DNA of 64,000 nucleotides from JBEIGE01 sp040382055 (GTDB lineage Bacteria; Pseudomonadota; Gammaproteobacteria; Burkholderiales; Burkholderiaceae_C). Each line of letters starts with the position of its first letter. Within the stretch, counting starts at the first letter, position 1. The stretch covers positions 137,597 through 201,596 of the forward strand of contig JBEIGE010000003.1 of assembly GCA_040382055.1 (NCBI GenBank). Direction: 5' to 3'. Below are positions 33,462 through 41,670 of this stretch, in pieces. The notes under the pieces are model-generated. The model ran no database searches. It saw only the letters and a list, made by a program, of their open reading frames with translations, and was not told the origin of the DNA. Position numbers and translations under genes: made by a program.

Positions 33462-33500
33462 AACTGTCTTAAAACACAGTAGCTGTATTTTTAACCAGTT
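33462..33500. promoter_or_regulatory. Tandem LexA (SOS) boxes between lexA and the asparaginase gene
   Basis: The first box is CTGT-N8-ACAG at 33464-33479 within AACTGT...ACAGTA, close to the gamma/betaproteobacterial consensus. A second, weaker one, CTGT-N8-CCAG (33483-33498), follows 19 bases later. Two boxes on one helix face are also found at E. coli lexA. The asparaginase ATG is only five bases after the second box, so LexA may also affect that gene. Confidence 0.85.
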
Positions 33501-33503
33501 TTC

Positions 33504-34514
33504 ATGGGTAAGCAAGTGTTTCATCAAAAAATTGTGGTTTTAGGGACTGGCGGTACCATCGCCGGCCTTACGCTTGAAGGTCAAAGTCCTGAGTTGTATG
33601 TGTCAGCGCTACTGCAGATCGATGACCTTATTGACGATCTATCCGTTAATGGAGGGACATCCCCTGAGCTGCAATTCAAGCTAATGACCGAGCAAGTCGC
33701 CCAGTTGGACAGCAAGGACATGGACCATGTAATCTGGTTGCAACTGGCAGAACGGGTAAAGCACTGGCTGGGCGATTCAAGCGTTAAAGGCGTTGTGATC
33801 ACGCACGGTACGGATACGCTGGAGGAGACGGCTTTTTTTCTGCATGCGGTGCTGCAGTCTGACGGTATTTTGGGCAAGCCTGTTGTGTTAACCGGTGCCA
33901 TGCGCCCAGCCAATGCCTTGGATTCAGACGGGCCACGCAACATCCGGGATGCTTTGAACGTTGCAGCAGACCCGCTGGCTGCAGGCGTTCTGGTGGTGTT
34001 TGCCGGGGCTGTCCATCACCCGATGTATGTGCAAAAAATCCATCCCACACGCATAGACGCCTTTGCTTCGGGCCAAGCGGGAGCAATTGCTCAGCTTCAC
34101 GGATCAACTGTTATCTGGAATGAAATAGTGCCTCTGGCCCTTGTGATAAAAGCCCCTTCAGCTACGGAATTAATAGCAATCGGTCATGCGCAAGATTGGC
34201 CATGGGTTGCGGTTGTCACCAGCCATGCCGGGGCTTGTGAAGCGTACGTTGATGCCCTGGTTGCCTATGGTGTCCGGGGACTGGTGGTAGCGGGTACTGG
34301 CAATGGCACTGTGCATGCTCGTCTTGCGCGGGCTTTGTTGAAAGCCGAACAACAGGGAGTGGTCGTTTGGCGCGTCAGTCGGTGTGCCGATGGTGCTCTG
34401 ACTTCGCAAGCGGTCGAGCAAAACGGAGTGGGTTTTAAAGTGGCTGTCGGACTCAGTGCTACCAAGGCGCGCATCGCCCTCATGCTGTACTTGATCGGGC
34501 AGGGCGGAAATTAG
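33504..34514 (+). CDS. L-asparaginase (bacterial type I/II family)
   Basis: A 336-residue amidohydrolase that turns L-asparagine into aspartate and ammonia. First catalytic threonine is in VLGTGGTIAGLT (~residue 16); the second triad is in VITHGTDTLEETAFF (~98). GAMRPANALDSDGPRN is also conserved. No signal peptide is visible, which suggests the cytoplasmic enzyme. The gene starts five bases downstream of the weaker LexA box with no clear ribosome site, so its promoter must overlap the lexA operator. It converges on adk; a bulged GGTCTGAAA/TTTCAGGACC hairpin without a T run lies between. Confidence 0.9.
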   Translation: MGKQVFHQKIVVLGTGGTIAGLTLEGQSPELYVSALLQIDDLIDDLSVNGGTSPELQFKLMTEQVAQLDSKDMDHVIWLQLAERVKHWLGDSSVKGVVITHGTDTLEETAFFLHAVLQSDGILGKPVVLTGAMRPANALDSDGPRNIRDALNVAADPLAAGVLVVFAGAVHHPMYVQKIHPTRIDAFASGQAGAIAQLHGSTVIWNEIVPLALVIKAPSATELIAIGHAQDWPWVAVVTSHAGACEAYVDALVAYGVRGLVVAGTGNGTVHARLARALLKAEQQGVVVWRVSRCADGALTSQAVEQNGVGFKVAVGLSATKARIALMLYLIGQGGN

Positions 34515-34586
34515 CAAGCCCGTAATAAACCAACCGGTCTGAAAAAATTTCAGGACCAGGGCGGCCTATCAAGCTGAACTTCAGTC

Positions 34587-35243
34587 TCAGGACGACAAGG
34601 CCTGTAGCGCCCGGGCGGTTATGTCATCCACGTTGCCCATCCCGCTGATGGCCCGGTACTTGGGGGCAGCAGCTGGCTCATTGCTGGCCCATTGGCTGTA
34701 ATAATCCACCAGTGGTCGGGTTTGGGCACTGTAAACATCAAGCCGCTTTTTCACGGTCTCTTCCTTGTCGTCATCACGTTGTACCAAAGCCTCACCAGTC
34801 ACATCATCCAGGCCCGGAGTTTTGGGCGGGTTGAACTTGACGTGGTAAGTGCGCCCGGAGGCCGGGTGTGAGCGACGGCCACTCATGCGTTCAATGATGG
34901 CGTCAAACGGTACATCGATTTCCAGTACGAAGTCGAGTTTGACCCCGGCCGCTTTCATGGCATCGGCCTGAGGCAGTGTGCGGGGAAAGCCGTCAAAGAG
35001 AAATCCCGCAGCGCAATCAGGCTGCGCAATGCGTTCCCGAACCAGATTGATGATCAGCGCATCGCTGACCAGTCCACCCGAAGCCATCACATTTTTGGCT
35101 TCTAGTCCCAGCGGTGTGCCGGCCTTGACGGCTGCGCGCAGCATGTCACCAGTAGAGATCTGCGGGATACCATATTTTTGGCAGATAAAGGTTGCCTGCG
35201 TGCCTTTGCCAGCGCCGGGAGCGCCTAACAGAATAAGTCTCAT
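34587..35243 (-). CDS. adk: Adenylate kinase
   Basis: A 218-residue kinase that balances ATP, ADP and AMP. P-loop GAPGAGKGTQ (residues 7-16), AMP-binding ISTGDMLRAA, GFLFDGFPRT and the long-lid insertion (GRRSHPASGRTYHVKFNPPK) are all present. It is the last gene of the exbB-exbD-lpxK-trm112-kdsB-adk series. The 83-bp leader contains a helix that can pair with its ribosome-binding site (separate entry). Confidence 0.97.
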   Translation of the reverse strand: MRLILLGAPGAGKGTQATFICQKYGIPQISTGDMLRAAVKAGTPLGLEAKNVMASGGLVSDALIINLVRERIAQPDCAAGFLFDGFPRTLPQADAMKAAGVKLDFVLEIDVPFDAIIERMSGRRSHPASGRTYHVKFNPPKTPGLDDVTGEALVQRDDDKEETVKKRLDVYSAQTRPLVDYYSQWASNEPAAAPKYRAISGMGNVDDITARALQALSS

Positions 35244-35245
35244 GT

Positions 35246-35288
35246 CTATCCTCGGGTAAATCTTATGTCAGCTTTCATTTGAGGATAG
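35246..35288 (-). promoter_or_regulatory. adk leader helix masking the ribosome-binding site
   Basis: On the minus strand CTATCCTC (35288-35281) is an exact complement of GAGGATAG (35253-35246), which contains the adk Shine-Dalgarno GAGG and ends two bases before the ATG at 35243. The loop is 27 nt. When folded it would hide the ribosome site, as in RNA thermometers or other translational switches. Pairing is seen in the sequence; regulation is inference. Confidence 0.5.
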
Positions 35289-35326
35289 CACGCGAGACCT
35301 GACAAATGCTTACGCATATTCCCTGA

Positions 35327-36091
35327 TCAGATACTGCCATACACCCGTCGAACCCGCTCCAGATCTTCAGGCGTGTCAACACCTGCGCCGGGCGCTTGGT
35401 TTGTGACGTGCACCGCGATTTTGTGGCCGTGCCAGAGGGCCCGCAGTTGCTCAAGTGCTTCGCAAAACTCTGCAGGTGCTTTGGAAAGGCCCGGAAACTG
35501 GCGCAAGAATCCTGCGCGGTAGCCGTAGATGCCGATATGCCGTAAGGGTTGGGGGTGCGGCGGTAAGGCTGGAGCGCCAGCAGGTTGATCCCGCCAGTGA
35601 GGGATCGGTGCGCGGCTGAAATACTGAGCCAAGTCTCGGGCATCAAGCACTACCTTGACCACGTTGGGGTTAACAAACTCTGCAACCTCATCAATCGGAC
35701 AAGCGGCAGTGCTCATGCTGGCTTCGGGCCGTTGAATCAGCAACTCGTGCACAGCGCTGACCAGACCCGTATCGATCAAGGGCTCATCGCCCTGGACGTT
35801 AACCACAACCTCCTGTGGATCAAGCCTCAACAATTCACACGCCTCGGCCAATCTGTCAGTGCCAGTCTCGTGGTCTTGACGCGTCAGCAGAGCTTGCACC
35901 CGGTGTTCCTGGCAAGCCTCAATAATGAGTGGGCTGTCTGCAGCCACCACAACCCGTGTTCCAGCTGGCATGCCAGCGCTGACCCGTTGAGCGACCCGAA
36001 CCACCATGGGAAGGCCGCAGATATCGGCCAGGGGCTTGTTGGGTAAACGGGTAGATGCGAGTCTGGCAGGAATCAGAACCACCAAACTCAC
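35327..36091 (-). CDS. kdsB: 3-deoxy-manno-octulosonate cytidylyltransferase
   Basis: A 254-residue enzyme that activates Kdo with CTP for lipopolysaccharide inner-core synthesis. It starts VVLIPARLASTRLPNKPLADI, the CTP-binding signature, and has ETGTDRLAEAC and NVQGDEPLID (metal-binding Asp). Its ATG overlaps the stop of the Trm112-like gene by four bases, so they are translationally coupled. Together with lpxK it links lipid A phosphorylation and Kdo supply in one operon. Confidence 0.97.
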   Translation of the reverse strand: MSLVVLIPARLASTRLPNKPLADICGLPMVVRVAQRVSAGMPAGTRVVVAADSPLIIEACQEHRVQALLTRQDHETGTDRLAEACELLRLDPQEVVVNVQGDEPLIDTGLVSAVHELLIQRPEASMSTAACPIDEVAEFVNPNVVKVVLDARDLAQYFSRAPIPHWRDQPAGAPALPPHPQPLRHIGIYGYRAGFLRQFPGLSKAPAEFCEALEQLRALWHGHKIAVHVTNQAPGAGVDTPEDLERVRRVYGSI

Positions 36092-36270
36092 AGTCCCAGT
36101 TCCTCATCGGTCATGACCCGAGCCTCGTTTTCAAGCAGGATGGGGATGCCATCGCGAACCGGGTAGGCCAGCCGTGCACTGCGCGACAGCAGTTCTTTAT
36201 TTTCCCGGTTGTATTCAAGCGGTCCCTTGGTAATGGGGCAAACCAGCAGTTCAAGTAGTCGTGTGTCCAT
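36088..36270 (-). CDS. Trm112-family small protein (YcaR-like)
   Basis: A 60-residue protein with the Trm112 pattern: LLELLVCPITKGPLEY at the start and the AYPVRDGIPILLENEAR block. Family members are small zinc-ribbon-like proteins; only one of the usual cysteines (Cys11) is present here, which is common in bacterial YcaR. Role in bacteria is unclear, but it lies between lpxK and kdsB in many proteobacteria. It overlaps lpxK by 20 bases and kdsB by four. Confidence 0.9.
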   Translation of the reverse strand: MDTRLLELLVCPITKGPLEYNRENKELLSRSARLAYPVRDGIPILLENEARVMTDEELGL

Positions 36271-37309
36271 GATCGGATGATAACGGCGAGTTTTCAGTTT
36301 GTGCCAGCAAGCGGTTAAGCGCCGACAGGAAGACGGGCTCCAGCGTGCAGGTTAGGGCGACTGCCCAGATCTGTGGGTATCTGGGCCATAGTTTGACGGC
36401 ATCTTTTTCCGTGCAAATAAGGACGTAGTCTTTGTCAATAGGGGGTATCCAGCTATCAAAATCATAGTGATCAGGAAGTGCCAGGGTTTGCGCCAACACT
36501 ACGCCCTGATCGTGGAGCATGCTGAAAAAGACCTCAGGTTGGGCAATTGCGGCCAGCGCCAGAATAGGCTTGACGGTCAGGCCGGTGTTGACGGGGTGTC
36601 CCAGCTCTGTGAGCTTTGCACTACTGCCGTCTGCACGATACGCCAGCTTTGCCAAAGCGCGTTGCGCACGAAAGCCATCCATTGCAGGATGGCTTCCGGT
36701 ATGAAGCACCAGATCGACCGGTCTGGGCCAGGCTTCGCGCAGCGGGCCGGCGGGCAACAACCAACCATTACCGATACCGCGATTGTCAAAAACACAAATA
36801 TCAATGTCACGCCCAAGGGACAGGTGTTGCAAGCCGTCATCGCAAATGATGACCTTTGTATGAGGATGGGCTTGCAGCAGCGCTCTCGCGGCTTTAAGTC
36901 GAGCAGAAGCAACGAATACGGGGCAGCCAACATTGCGTTTGATCAGGGCTGGTTCATCCCCCACGTCTGCCAAGGCGGACTCTGGCAACACCTCAAGGCA
37001 ATGGCTGGCATGGCGGCCATAGCCCCTTGAAACCACACCGACCTCAATACCCATAGACATCAAGTGCCTTGCAATCGCCATGACCACCGGCGTTTTGCCA
37101 GAACCTCCGGCCACCACATTGCCCACGACGATCACAGGTACAGGCAATCGGTGCGTTTTTAAAATACCACTCATGAAGAGACCTTGGCGAAGCCTAGTCA
37201 GTAGCCCCAGCAGCGCTGATACTGGCCAAAGCAGGGACGGCAACCAACCCCGATGAGTCCAGCTTCGCACCAGGATGTGCTTCCAGCGGGTGCTGCGCTG
37301 AGCAGACAT
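36251..37309 (-). CDS. lpxK: Tetraacyldisaccharide 4'-kinase
   Basis: A 352-residue membrane-associated kinase that phosphorylates the 4' position of the lipid A disaccharide. An N-terminal hydrophobic helix (GWLPSLLWPVSALLGLLTRL) anchors it, and the P-loop is VGNVVAGGSGKTPVV (~62-76). VVSRGYGR and the IICDDGLQHLSLGRD block are conserved. Start MSAQRSTRW is taken at 37309, four bases after exbD; a longer frame overlaps exbD. Confidence 0.95.
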   Translation of the reverse strand: MSAQRSTRWKHILVRSWTHRGWLPSLLWPVSALLGLLTRLRQGLFMSGILKTHRLPVPVIVVGNVVAGGSGKTPVVMAIARHLMSMGIEVGVVSRGYGRHASHCLEVLPESALADVGDEPALIKRNVGCPVFVASARLKAARALLQAHPHTKVIICDDGLQHLSLGRDIDICVFDNRGIGNGWLLPAGPLREAWPRPVDLVLHTGSHPAMDGFRAQRALAKLAYRADGSSAKLTELGHPVNTGLTVKPILALAAIAQPEVFFSMLHDQGVVLAQTLALPDHYDFDSWIPPIDKDYVLICTEKDAVKLWPRYPQIWAVALTCTLEPVFLSALNRLLAQTENSPLSSDHGHTTT

Positions 37310-37313
37310 GTGC

Positions 37314-37754
37314 TTATTTCGATTCGGCCTGAGCCGAAGATTTCGCCGATGATTGGGTGGCAAAGGTAATTTGTGTCAGTCCAGCACGGCGCGCGGCTTC
37401 CATCACCGTAACGACAGACTGATGCTTAGCACTGGCATCCGCAGTGATGATGAGTACTGAGTCCTGACCGGCATTGGCATCTTGCTTCAGGGTCGCAACG
37501 AGGATTTCAACACTACGCCCCGCTACCGCTACTTTGTTGACCATGTACGCGCCATCACTGCCTACTGCGACCACCACCTCCTTGGGGTGGTTACGTTGGG
37601 TTTCGGTATCAGCCACGGGCAGGGTCAGCTGCATTTCAGTGAACTTGCTGTAAGTGGTGGAGAGCATCAGAAAAATAAGCACCACCAGCAGCACGTCAAT
37701 GAAGGGAATCAGATTGATCTCGGGCTCTTCCCGAGTGCGGGGGCGGAAGTTCAC
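37314..37754 (-). CDS. exbD: ExbD/TolR-type energy-transducing protein
   Basis: A 146-residue inner-membrane protein: a short cytoplasmic N-terminus, one membrane helix with the proton-path aspartate in INLIPFIDVLLVVLIFLML (Asp23 region) and a periplasmic domain. With ExbB it harvests the proton motive force. In Burkholderiales this exbBD pair next to lpxK is a conserved arrangement, and its partner (TonB-like or other) is not in this window. ATGA overlap with exbB couples translation. Confidence 0.93.
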   Translation of the reverse strand: MNFRPRTREEPEINLIPFIDVLLVVLIFLMLSTTYSKFTEMQLTLPVADTETQRNHPKEVVVAVGSDGAYMVNKVAVAGRSVEILVATLKQDANAGQDSVLIITADASAKHQSVVTVMEAARRAGLTQITFATQSSAKSSAQAESK

Positions 37755-38395
37755 GGTTTTTTGCGCAGGGTGTTGAGCTGCCGCGCAAGGCGATCAGCCG
37801 CCAGTTCAAGTGTCAGCAAGTAGGCATCAACCCGGGCCCGGAAGTAGCGCCAGAAGATCAGTGACGGTATAGCCACAATCAGGCCAAAGGCCGTGTTGTA
37901 CAAGGCAATCGAAATACCTTGTGCAAGTTGCGCCGGGTTACCACCGGTGGCACCAGCAGCACCGCCCGTGGGGGACTGCGAACCGAAAATCTCGATCATG
38001 CCAACCACTGTTCCAAACAGACCCATGAGTGGTGCAGCAGAGGCTATGGTGGCCAGTGCACTGAGGTAGCGTTCAAGGCGCTGTGCCACCACCCGCCCGG
38101 AGGCCTCAAATGCGCAGCGCAGATCATCTTCGCTGCAGGCAGGATTGGCGGTAACAGCGTGCAGTCCACTGGCAAGCACTTCGCCCAGGTCAGAACTTGC
38201 CTCCAGTTGATTCAACACCTCAGTTGACGGGGTGCCCGCGCGCGCTAGTGCTAAAACTTCGTCGAGCAGTTTAGGCGGTGCAACTTTGCTTGTCTGGAGG
38301 TTCAGGAAACGATCGATAACGAGGGCCAGAGCCAAAATTGAGCAGGCAATCAATGGCCAAATCGGCCAGCCTGCGGCTTGTATGATTGAAATCAA
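37751..38395 (-). CDS. exbB: ExbB/TolQ/MotA-family proton channel protein
   Basis: A 214-residue protein with three membrane helices (IQAAGWPIWPLIACSILALAL near the start, then two at ~120-145 and ~165-190). The conserved ExbB block is APLMGLFGTVVGMIEIF. A TTG start at 38395, five bases after GGAG, gives the normal N-terminus; the open frame continues 24 codons upstream without conservation. It is the first gene of the operon that runs to adk; xseA diverges from it across 145 bases. Confidence 0.9.
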   Translation of the reverse strand: MISIIQAAGWPIWPLIACSILALALVIDRFLNLQTSKVAPPKLLDEVLALARAGTPSTEVLNQLEASSDLGEVLASGLHAVTANPACSEDDLRCAFEASGRVVAQRLERYLSALATIASAAPLMGLFGTVVGMIEIFGSQSPTGGAAGATGGNPAQLAQGISIALYNTAFGLIVAIPSLIFWRYFRARVDAYLLTLELAADRLARQLNTLRKKP

Positions 38396-38540
38396 ATACG
38401 CTCCACTCAAATGCAATGCAAGGCAATTATGTCTTAAGCGGAAATTGCACTTGATTTGGCCCTGCATCAGCCCACAGTGGGTGTTGATAACGTTGTGAAC
38501 AAGTTAAATCGAGTTCGCTTTGCAAAACACATGGATTTTT

Positions 38541-39866
38541 ATGTCTGAATTTGCCAGTGCTGTGCCCAAGGCCCGTGTTTGGCCAGTGGGCGCACTGTGT
38601 CGCGCCATTGCAGACGCTCTAGAGGCAAGGTTTAACCCTGTCACGGTAGTCGGTGAGCTTTCTGGCTTCTCGCGCGCTTCCAGCGGACATTGCTATTTTT
38701 CTTTGAAAGACTCCAACGGGCAAATCCGCTGTGCCATGTTTCGGCGTGCAGCCAGCTTGGTCGACTTTTCCCCCCAGGATGGAGACCGGGTTGAGGTTCG
38801 CGGCAAACTGGGCGTTTACGAAGCCCGGGGCGATTTGCAGTTGGTTGTGGAGTCAATGACACGGGCTGGCTCGGGCACGCTATTCGAGGAGTTTTTCAAG
38901 CTCAAGGCCAAACTTCAGGCCGAAGGCCTGTTTGACCGGGTCAAGCACGAGCTGCCAACCATGCCAAAGGGCATCGGCGTGGTGACTTCTCTGGGTGCAG
39001 CGGCTTTGCATGATGTCGCCACAGCCTTGCAGCGACGTGTGCCTCACATTCCGGTACTGGTATCCCCAGCGGCGGTACAGGGAGCTGGCGCACCGGTTGA
39101 AATCTGTCGTGCGCTATCAAATTTGTATCATCTGATCCAATCTCAACAAGGGAAAACCTTGGATTTGGCTGATACACATTCTGTGGTGTTACCGCAGATT
39201 AGCGTTATCTTGCTGCTACGCGGCGGCGGCTCTCTGGAAGATCTGTGGGCTTTCAACGATGAGTCACTCGTTCGTTTGCTGGCGCAAAGTCAGGTGCCGG
39301 TGATCACCGGCATAGGCCACGAAACTGACTTTACCCTGGCGGACTTTGTGGCTGACCTTCGAGCCCCAACACCTACTGCCGCTGCAGAGCTTGCGTCGGC
39401 ATCCCGCTTGACCTTACTGGGTCAACTCGATGATCTACAGGCCCGTCTAGCTCAAGCTTTGCAACGCAGCCTGGACATCATGTCCCAACGCCTGGACAGT
39501 TCTGCCAGCCGCTTGGGCCGCCCCTCTGGCCTGGCAGCCAGACAGCAGCTGAGGTTGGCTAACGCCGAGCAACGCTTGCGCTCTGCGGCTAAGGGTAACC
39601 TGAGTCAGCGACTGGTTGTCATCAACGGGTTGACCGCTCAATTGCCATCCAATCTGAGCCGCGGATTGAGCAAAACCCACAGCCGCCTGGATAGAGCGTC
39701 CTTGCACCTGAGCCTGCTCGACCCTAAGCTGGTCTTGCAGCGGGGTTATGCCTGGCTAAGCGGACCCAAGGGGGAGACCATCTCCCGCGTGGCCCAGACA
39801 ACTGCAGGACAATCTTTACGAGCTACCCTGACCGATGGCGTCGTTGATCTGACAGTTTCAAATTGA
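38541..39866 (+). CDS. xseA: Exodeoxyribonuclease VII large subunit
   Basis: A 441-residue subunit of the single-strand exonuclease. The N-terminal OB fold (TVVGELSGFSRASSGHCYFSLKD) binds DNA; the catalytic core contains GVVTSLGAAALHDV and RGGGSLEDLWAFNDE, GIGHETDFTLADFVADLRAPTP; a helical tail follows. The xseB partner is not in this window. ATG 38541 is chosen as MSEFASAVPK begins the conserved part. Its C-terminus lies 81 bases before sodB. Confidence 0.96.
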   Translation: MSEFASAVPKARVWPVGALCRAIADALEARFNPVTVVGELSGFSRASSGHCYFSLKDSNGQIRCAMFRRAASLVDFSPQDGDRVEVRGKLGVYEARGDLQLVVESMTRAGSGTLFEEFFKLKAKLQAEGLFDRVKHELPTMPKGIGVVTSLGAAALHDVATALQRRVPHIPVLVSPAAVQGAGAPVEICRALSNLYHLIQSQQGKTLDLADTHSVVLPQISVILLLRGGGSLEDLWAFNDESLVRLLAQSQVPVITGIGHETDFTLADFVADLRAPTPTAAAELASASRLTLLGQLDDLQARLAQALQRSLDIMSQRLDSSASRLGRPSGLAARQQLRLANAEQRLRSAAKGNLSQRLVVINGLTAQLPSNLSRGLSKTHSRLDRASLHLSLLDPKLVLQRGYAWLSGPKGETISRVAQTTAGQSLRATLTDGVVDLTVSN

Positions 39867-39947
39867 CTTTTCCGGCCAAGAGTTCTCACACCCTTTCCAT
39901 TTAGTTCCTACAATCTGACATTTGCTATTCAACTCTTTGAGGAAAAC

Positions 39948-40529
39948 ATGGAACACACTCTGCCCGCACTGCCTTTTGCCATAGACGCCCTGGCGCCCCA
40001 CTATTCCAAGGAAACCCTGGAATACCACCACGGTAAACACCATAATGCTTACGTCGTCAACCTGAACAACCTTCAGAAGGGTACGGAGTTCGAGTCCATG
40101 GCTCTGGAAGACATTATCAAAAAATCCAGCGGTGGTATTTACAACAACTCAGCCCAAATTTGGAACCATACTTTTTTTTGGAACTGCATGAAGCCTAACG
40201 GCGGCGGCGAGCCTGCTGGCGAGCTGGCCACGGCCATCAATGCTAAATGGGGAAGCTACGCCGCTTTCAAGGAAGCGTTTGTCAAATCTGCGGTAGGTAA
40301 TTTCGGTTCCGGTTGGACTTGGCTAGTGAAAAAGACCGACGGCTCGGTAGACATCGTCAACATGGGCGCTGCTGGCACACCCCTGACCACGGCTGACACA
40401 GCCCTTTTAACCGTTGACGTCTGGGAGCACGCCTACTACATCGACTACCGTAACATGCGCCCCAAGTTCGTTGAGACCTTCCTCGACAAACTCGTCAACT
40501 GGGATTTCGCAGCCAAGAACTTTGCCTGA
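39948..40529 (+). CDS. sodB: Iron superoxide dismutase
   Basis: A 193-residue Fe-type SOD that converts superoxide into peroxide and oxygen. Metal ligands can be placed at His27 (YHHGKHH), His74 (WNHTFFW), Asp157 and His161 (DVWEHAYY). The FFWNCM and GSGWTWL segments favour iron over manganese. TGAGGA lies shortly before the ATG. A TACAAT (39908-39913) may be the -10 of its own promoter. A strong terminator follows. Confidence 0.97.
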   Translation: MEHTLPALPFAIDALAPHYSKETLEYHHGKHHNAYVVNLNNLQKGTEFESMALEDIIKKSSGGIYNNSAQIWNHTFFWNCMKPNGGGEPAGELATAINAKWGSYAAFKEAFVKSAVGNFGSGWTWLVKKTDGSVDIVNMGAAGTPLTTADTALLTVDVWEHAYYIDYRNMRPKFVETFLDKLVNWDFAAKNFA

Positions 40530-40567
40530 ACATTCGATTCGGTTGGCCACGTAGGCTACATCAATAA

Positions 40568-40592
40568 AAGCCTCCTGTTAAGGAGGCTTTTT
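40568..40592. terminator. Bidirectional intrinsic terminator after sodB
   Basis: AAGCCTCCT (40568-40576) pairs perfectly with AGGAGGCTT (40581-40589) across GTTA, followed by T residues; upstream AATAAAA provides a U-rich tail for the opposite strand. It can end both sodB and the convergent DUF192 gene. Confidence 0.88.
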
Positions 40593-40601
40593 GTTTCAAG
40601 C

Positions 40602-41051
40602 TCAGTTGGTAAAGGGTTTGCCGGTCAGCTTGAAGCCTGCCTTAATGCCTTTTTTGGCAAACCAGCCCTGGTTCATTTCCAACACAAAGCGAACGGGTTT
40701 GGCCGAGCAGTGGGAGTCGGTCGTTTGAGGTTTCATATCCACCAAATTGACGATGGTTCCGTCGTTGGCAACAAATGCAGCCGTCAGTGGAAGCAAGGTG
40801 TTTTTCATCCAGAAGCATTGGGTTGAGGGCTGCTCGAAAATGAACAGCATGCCTTCGTTTTGCGGCATCTCCCGCCGATACATCAGGCCGGTTGACCGCT
40901 CATCGGGCGTGGTGGCCAATTGAGCATCGATCAAAAACATACCAGCAGCAAGCTGGGTTCTCGGCAGGTTTAGTTGCGCTGAATCCTGCGCGCCAGCTGG
41001 GTTGAGGATAAATAAACAGGCCAGGAAAAAAATGTGACGGATGCGTTTCAT
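40602..41051 (-). CDS. DUF192 family exported protein
   Basis: A 149-residue protein with a clear signal peptide (RIRHIFFLACLFILNPAGAQ). The DUF192 core is present: ATTPDERSTGLMYRREMPQNEGMLFIF, CFWMKNTLLPLTAAFV and the closing AKKGIKAGFKL. Family function is unknown; members are periplasmic or extracytoplasmic. It is convergent with sodB and shares its terminator. Confidence 0.88.
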   Translation of the reverse strand: MKRIRHIFFLACLFILNPAGAQDSAQLNLPRTQLAAGMFLIDAQLATTPDERSTGLMYRREMPQNEGMLFIFEQPSTQCFWMKNTLLPLTAAFVANDGTIVNLVDMKPQTTDSHCSAKPVRFVLEMNQGWFAKKGIKAGFKLTGKPFTN

Positions 41052-41204
41052 AAGCCAAGTTTGACACATTCAGGGTCAATTCAGGCCGTTGTTGTTGTGC
41101 CTGCTGGCTGATCGGGGTTTTGTTCTCTGACAACAGATGCCCGCTTGAATTAGCGAGAATTGCCACCAGCTTGTTTAGGCGTACCGATAGGCCTCAGGTC
41201 GGGC

Positions 41205-41232
41205 TTGAACGCAGACAGGCGCTCTGTAGAAT
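41205..41232 (+). promoter_or_regulatory. Promoter directly abutting the clpS start codon
   Basis: TTGAAC (41205-41210), a 16-base spacer and TAGAAT (41227-41232) make a good sigma70 promoter. Transcription would begin about at 41238-41240, where the ATG of clpS (41239) is, and no Shine-Dalgarno precedes the ATG. The mRNA could therefore be leaderless. Confidence 0.6.
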
Positions 41233-41238
41233 GAACAA

Positions 41239-41595
41239 ATGGCAACCAAAAATTCACCCCCCGCGCCACCTGCTGTCATCCCGGATCGGGATGGTGACGG
41301 GACTGTGGTGCTTGAACGACGTACCCAGAAGGTCAAACCACCGCAAATGTACCAAGTGGTCATGCTCAATGATGACTACACCCCGATGGAGTTTGTGGTG
41401 ATGGTGATTCAGGAGTTTTTTAGCAAAGATTTGCAGGCTGCAACACAAATCATGCTCAAAATCCACCTTGATGGCAAAGGGGTGTGTGGCGTTTACTCGC
41501 GCGATGTGGCTGCGACCAAGGTCGATCAGGTGCTCGATGCTGCTCACAAGGCGGGTCATCCCTTGCAATGTGTATCAGAACCTGTGGACATTTAA
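41239..41595 (+). CDS. clpS: ClpS, N-end-rule adaptor of ClpAP
   Basis: A 118-residue adaptor that delivers proteins with destabilising N-terminal residues to ClpA. Conserved parts are PPQMYQVVMLNDDYTPMEFVV (the NDD/T region that forms the binding pocket), the FF..D segment and the C-terminal AGHPLQCVSEP. The N-terminal ~37 residues are an extended, proline-rich arm that enters the ClpA pore. clpA follows 75 bases later. There is no ribosome site; see the promoter entry. Confidence 0.95.
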   Translation: MATKNSPPAPPAVIPDRDGDGTVVLERRTQKVKPPQMYQVVMLNDDYTPMEFVVMVIQEFFSKDLQAATQIMLKIHLDGKGVCGVYSRDVAATKVDQVLDAAHKAGHPLQCVSEPVDI

Positions 41596-41670
41596 AGATT
41601 TGACTTTCAGGTGGAATATCTCGGTAATTCGTATTACAGTTAATCAACATTTCAAGGCTAAGGAAAATAC

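Noticed and set aside
34529..34556. Terminator between asparaginase and adk
   Set aside because: The GGTCTGAAA/TTTCAGGACC hairpin has a bulge and lacks a T run on either strand, so I do not call it.
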